From: Candolleomyces eurysporus
Lineage: Eukaryota > Basidiomycota > Agaricomycetes > Agaricales > Psathyrellaceae
NCBI GenBank assembly: GCA_027579435.1
Contig: JANBPK010001158.1
Coordinates: 1-19,680 of the forward strand
Length of the DNA stretch: 19,680 bases
Direction of reading: 5' to 3'
Below are positions 17,503 through 19,680 of the stretch, piece after piece. Both the position numbers and the translations under genes were made by a program. The notes under the pieces were generated by a model. The model searched no databases, was not told where the DNA came from, and saw nothing but the letters and a program-made list of their open reading frames with translations. The first letter of the stretch is position 1. Each line of letters opens with the position of its first letter.

Positions 17503-18286
17503 CTACAATAAGCAGTAGCTCGCAGTGTTGGCATGCTCGTTCTTCGCCTCCAGGGCAGGGATGAGAGCATCGGCGACGGGTAGCAATTTCCAACCCTCGC
17601 CATCGATACCATCGACCTGGGTTCTCGACTCGTTAATGGTTATCAAGTGGGAGAATTAGCAGATCATGTGTATGATATCAACGCCGTAGCTGAATTCTAA
17701 TCCATCGTCGAGCAGCCGTTTGAACTCGTACATGTCAAAGGACTCCGGGTCAATGAGGTTATGAGACGCTTTCCTAGATGCTTCAGGTCTCCCTGCATAG
17801 GCATGGGCCAGGCGAGCAGAAGGCCCGAATCCCACTGATGCGAAGTTAACGATAGCCGACTCACTCGGTGAGCTCTGGGTGTTCCGACTGCTATTGGCCA
17901 ACGTAATGTTCACCTAGGGAGACAGGAACGGGCGAGGAAATGTAGGGGTTAGTTTGGTAGGCATTGTCAATTGAAGAGCTCGCCAAGGCCAGGCATTTCG
18001 GTCACGAGTAACTCCTTTCCTGAAACCACGCTCGCCACGATCGAAGTGAGCTCGAGCTTGGAGGCGCCTGTCGAGAATTGATGTCTCTGATACATGATTC
18101 GAACTGACCTTTCTGTTATTGAGGTTGACGGTCAACCCGTCCCGTAGACTTTTGCCCAGTCAGTCTGTGGGTCGACATCCTTGACGTCGATAGGATTTTT
18201 CGCCTTGACCGTACCTTAAACGGGCTTCTTCCGATAGGGTCTTCAATGTGGTCGATGAGGAAACACCAGACCTTCCTGGTGTTCAT
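17503..18286 (-). pseudogene. Decayed or poorly resolved gene, possibly Crinkler (CRN)-like
   Basis: Three protein-like stretches lie on the minus strand but do not join cleanly. From an ATG at 18286 a frame begins MNTRKVWCFLIDHIEDPIG and continues, after a frame change or small intron, as KNPIDVKDVDPQTDWAKVY. The order CFLIDH...PIG...PF followed by an Asp-rich segment and W-x-K-V is weakly reminiscent of fungal Crinkler N-termini. A second stretch (about 18070-17985) reads LTSIVASVVSGKELLV. A third (17913-17503) is open for about 137 codons with one in-frame stop at 17658-17656, which a putative intron GTTGAT...ACCCAG would remove (product joining FSYG to VDGIDGEGWKLLP). The break near 18130 looks like a one-base loss. 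Family assignment is tentative. Confidence 0.35.
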
Positions 18287-18788
18287 GATGGCGTCCCGGA
18301 GGAAGGGAATATTACCAGTTATGCGTCGCCTAGCTAGATTCAATAATTGATGTGTCCTCCAGATTCCAAGCACGACTCGGATCTTTTGGCTTTGGTGTGA
18401 GCCTTCCGACTTTATATTTTTGAATCGTTGAATTCAATTGCTTGCGGATCTGTACATACGGCAGGGATCGCTAATCTCAGTTTGCGGCCCCTTCACACTA
18501 TGGCCGAATTCCTAGTACCATCCCCGATTCCGAAGCTCCTTTAGGTGGCTAGCACGGGCGCTACTCTGGTTCGAGGTTGAAACGAATTGGCATTCTGCGG
18601 GAACACATATTCCGAACCCAATTAATGCTTCATAATAATCGTATGGTGACCACAGGGGTATTATTGAACAGGGCAGCGTTGAAACGACGGTGCATTCCAA
18701 AAAAAAAGACAAAGGACACCAAAATATACAAAGAACGAAGATCTGGGGGAGACAAGCGCTCGGCGCCCCATCAGAGTTGAGCCCCATT
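18287..18788. other. Intergenic, nothing recognised
   Basis: About 500 bp between the minus-strand relic and the AT-hook gene stop. Only a short A-run near 18699 stands out; the 3' untranslated region of the AT-hook gene must lie here. Confidence 0.4.
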
Positions 18789-19680
18789 TCATTTCTCACT
18801 CGTCGAACCATAAGCCTGATTGAGCGCATCTACGAGGGACTCCTCCATCGTGGGAGGTGGTACTAAAGAACCTGTCAGATTGAAATAGCGCCTTCTGACT
18901 CTGAATGAATCGACGCATTACCTTCGGGAGATAGAGGTTCAGGATAATTCTCTGTCAAGAGTTGAGAAATGAGCCATCATACCAAATCGTAGAAATCCAC
19001 GTACCCTTATTCGAGCTCCCTAAACTCGACGTTTCACCACCTTGAAAGACAACAACATGGTCATCATCTTCGTCAATCTCCCCATCCGCATCATCGTCCT
19101 CGGTATAGTGTCGTACCCGCTGGCTGACCACAACGCCGTAGAAGACTTCCTTCTTTTTGGAAGGCGCCCCCGTCGATTTCGCTGGTGGCTGGGTGTCTGG
19201 CGCAGACTTCCTGGGCCGCCCTCGCCCACGCTTCACCGGCACCACCCCGGGGGCGGACGTCGAAGGCACGGCTGTCGACTCCGATGTATTAGGAGCAGAC
19301 TTCCGCGGCCTGCCTCGTCCACGCTTGACAGGAGGGTCAGAGGAAGCCGGGCCTGTCGATATCGACTCGGAGGCGGTGGTGCGTGTTCCACTTGCACGAG
19401 GCTTTCGGGCTGGCGTTTGTCTGGGGATGGGTTCTGCAGTTACACAAACTCGCTTTTGACCCTTGTGCCTTGTATTGTAGGGTAATCCGTCGGGCATGGG
19501 TTCTTCTTCCGCTGGAGTCTCTGGGTTTTTGCGTTTTAGACTCACAGTTCGGGTGCGGGGAGGTATGGGTGCGGGAGAGTCTGTCGATGATTTGGCGGCT
19601 TCTCGGGATGTGACGTGCTCCAAGGCGGGTTCTACTGTAGGATTTGTTAGTTCCGTTGTCGTAAGGGTGTCGGATAGAGC
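18789..19680 (-). CDS. AT-hook protein, 3' part (5' end outside window)
   Basis: Probable nuclear AT-rich DNA-binding or chromatin protein. Exons seen: 19680 (frame open at the window edge)-19005, 18951-18922, 18871-18789; phases agree, giving 262 residues to the stop. Two nearly identical AT-hooks, KRGRGRPRKSAP (core codons near 19305-19334 and 19204-19236), form a tandem duplication separated by about 20 residues. The rest is Ser/Thr/Pro-rich and disordered, followed by a short ordered-looking segment (EVFYGVVVSQRVRHYTEDDD), an acidic stretch and a conserved-looking C-terminus MEESLVDALNQAYG. No catalytic domain is visible in this part; one may lie upstream of the window. Confidence 0.75.

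Noticed and set aside
18090..18120. GGTCAGTTCGAATCA as a tRNA T-arm
   Set aside because: The T-stem does not pair and no acceptor, D or anticodon arms can be found around it.

Overview
The window looks like nuclear DNA of a filamentous basidiomycete, probably an agaricomycete. The genes are dense and cut by many short introns (about 49-85 bp) with GT...AG ends and compact branch/acceptor regions. The gene set is eukaryotic throughout: ER glycosylation, mitochondrial porin, mRNA capping and splicing. There are no rRNA, tRNA, CRISPR or bacterial operon features. Species cannot be fixed from the sequence; all gene names rest on protein motifs read by eye.

Layout. 1-2702 is gene-free and repeat-rich. 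It holds a ~124-136 bp minisatellite interrupted by a 713-bp Tc1/mariner-type non-autonomous element (TA duplication, 25-bp inverted ends), then a second inverted-repeat element (about 1566-2544) with internal 90-bp tandem units. 2703-3906 (minus) is a four-exon, tail-anchored heme oxygenase; its upstream region carries two exact ATCWGATAA iron-GATA sites exactly 200 bp apart. 4672-7374 (minus) is an eight-exon ALG6 glucosyltransferase with an unusual long N-terminal extension. 7856-8913 (plus) is a four-exon mitochondrial porin/VDAC, divergent from ALG6, whose first intron is GC-AG and whose N bases are spurious insertions. 9003-10253 is a third non-autonomous transposon (50-bp inverted ends, 7-8 bp target duplication) between the porin gene and the next gene. 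10486-12058 (plus) is a five-exon CET1-type mRNA 5'-triphosphatase. 12484-14244 (minus) is a Rad60/Esc2/NIP45-like protein with two SUMO-like domains. 14337-17187 (plus) is an eleven-exon NTR2/GCFC (PAXBP1-like) spliceosome factor sharing a 92-bp divergent promoter with the Rad60-like gene. 17503-18286 (minus) is a decayed or badly resolved gene with weak resemblance to Crinkler-type proteins. 18789-19680 (minus) is the 3' part of an AT-hook protein that runs off the window.

The genes are mostly housekeeping and not one pathway. No multi-gene novel system is evident. The parts most worth a second look are the three undescribed non-autonomous DNA transposons (one with a reconstructable empty site, one possibly carrying captured intron-containing gene pieces), the paired iron-GATA sites at the heme oxygenase gene, the alternative heme oxygenase tail, and the possible CRN-like relic.
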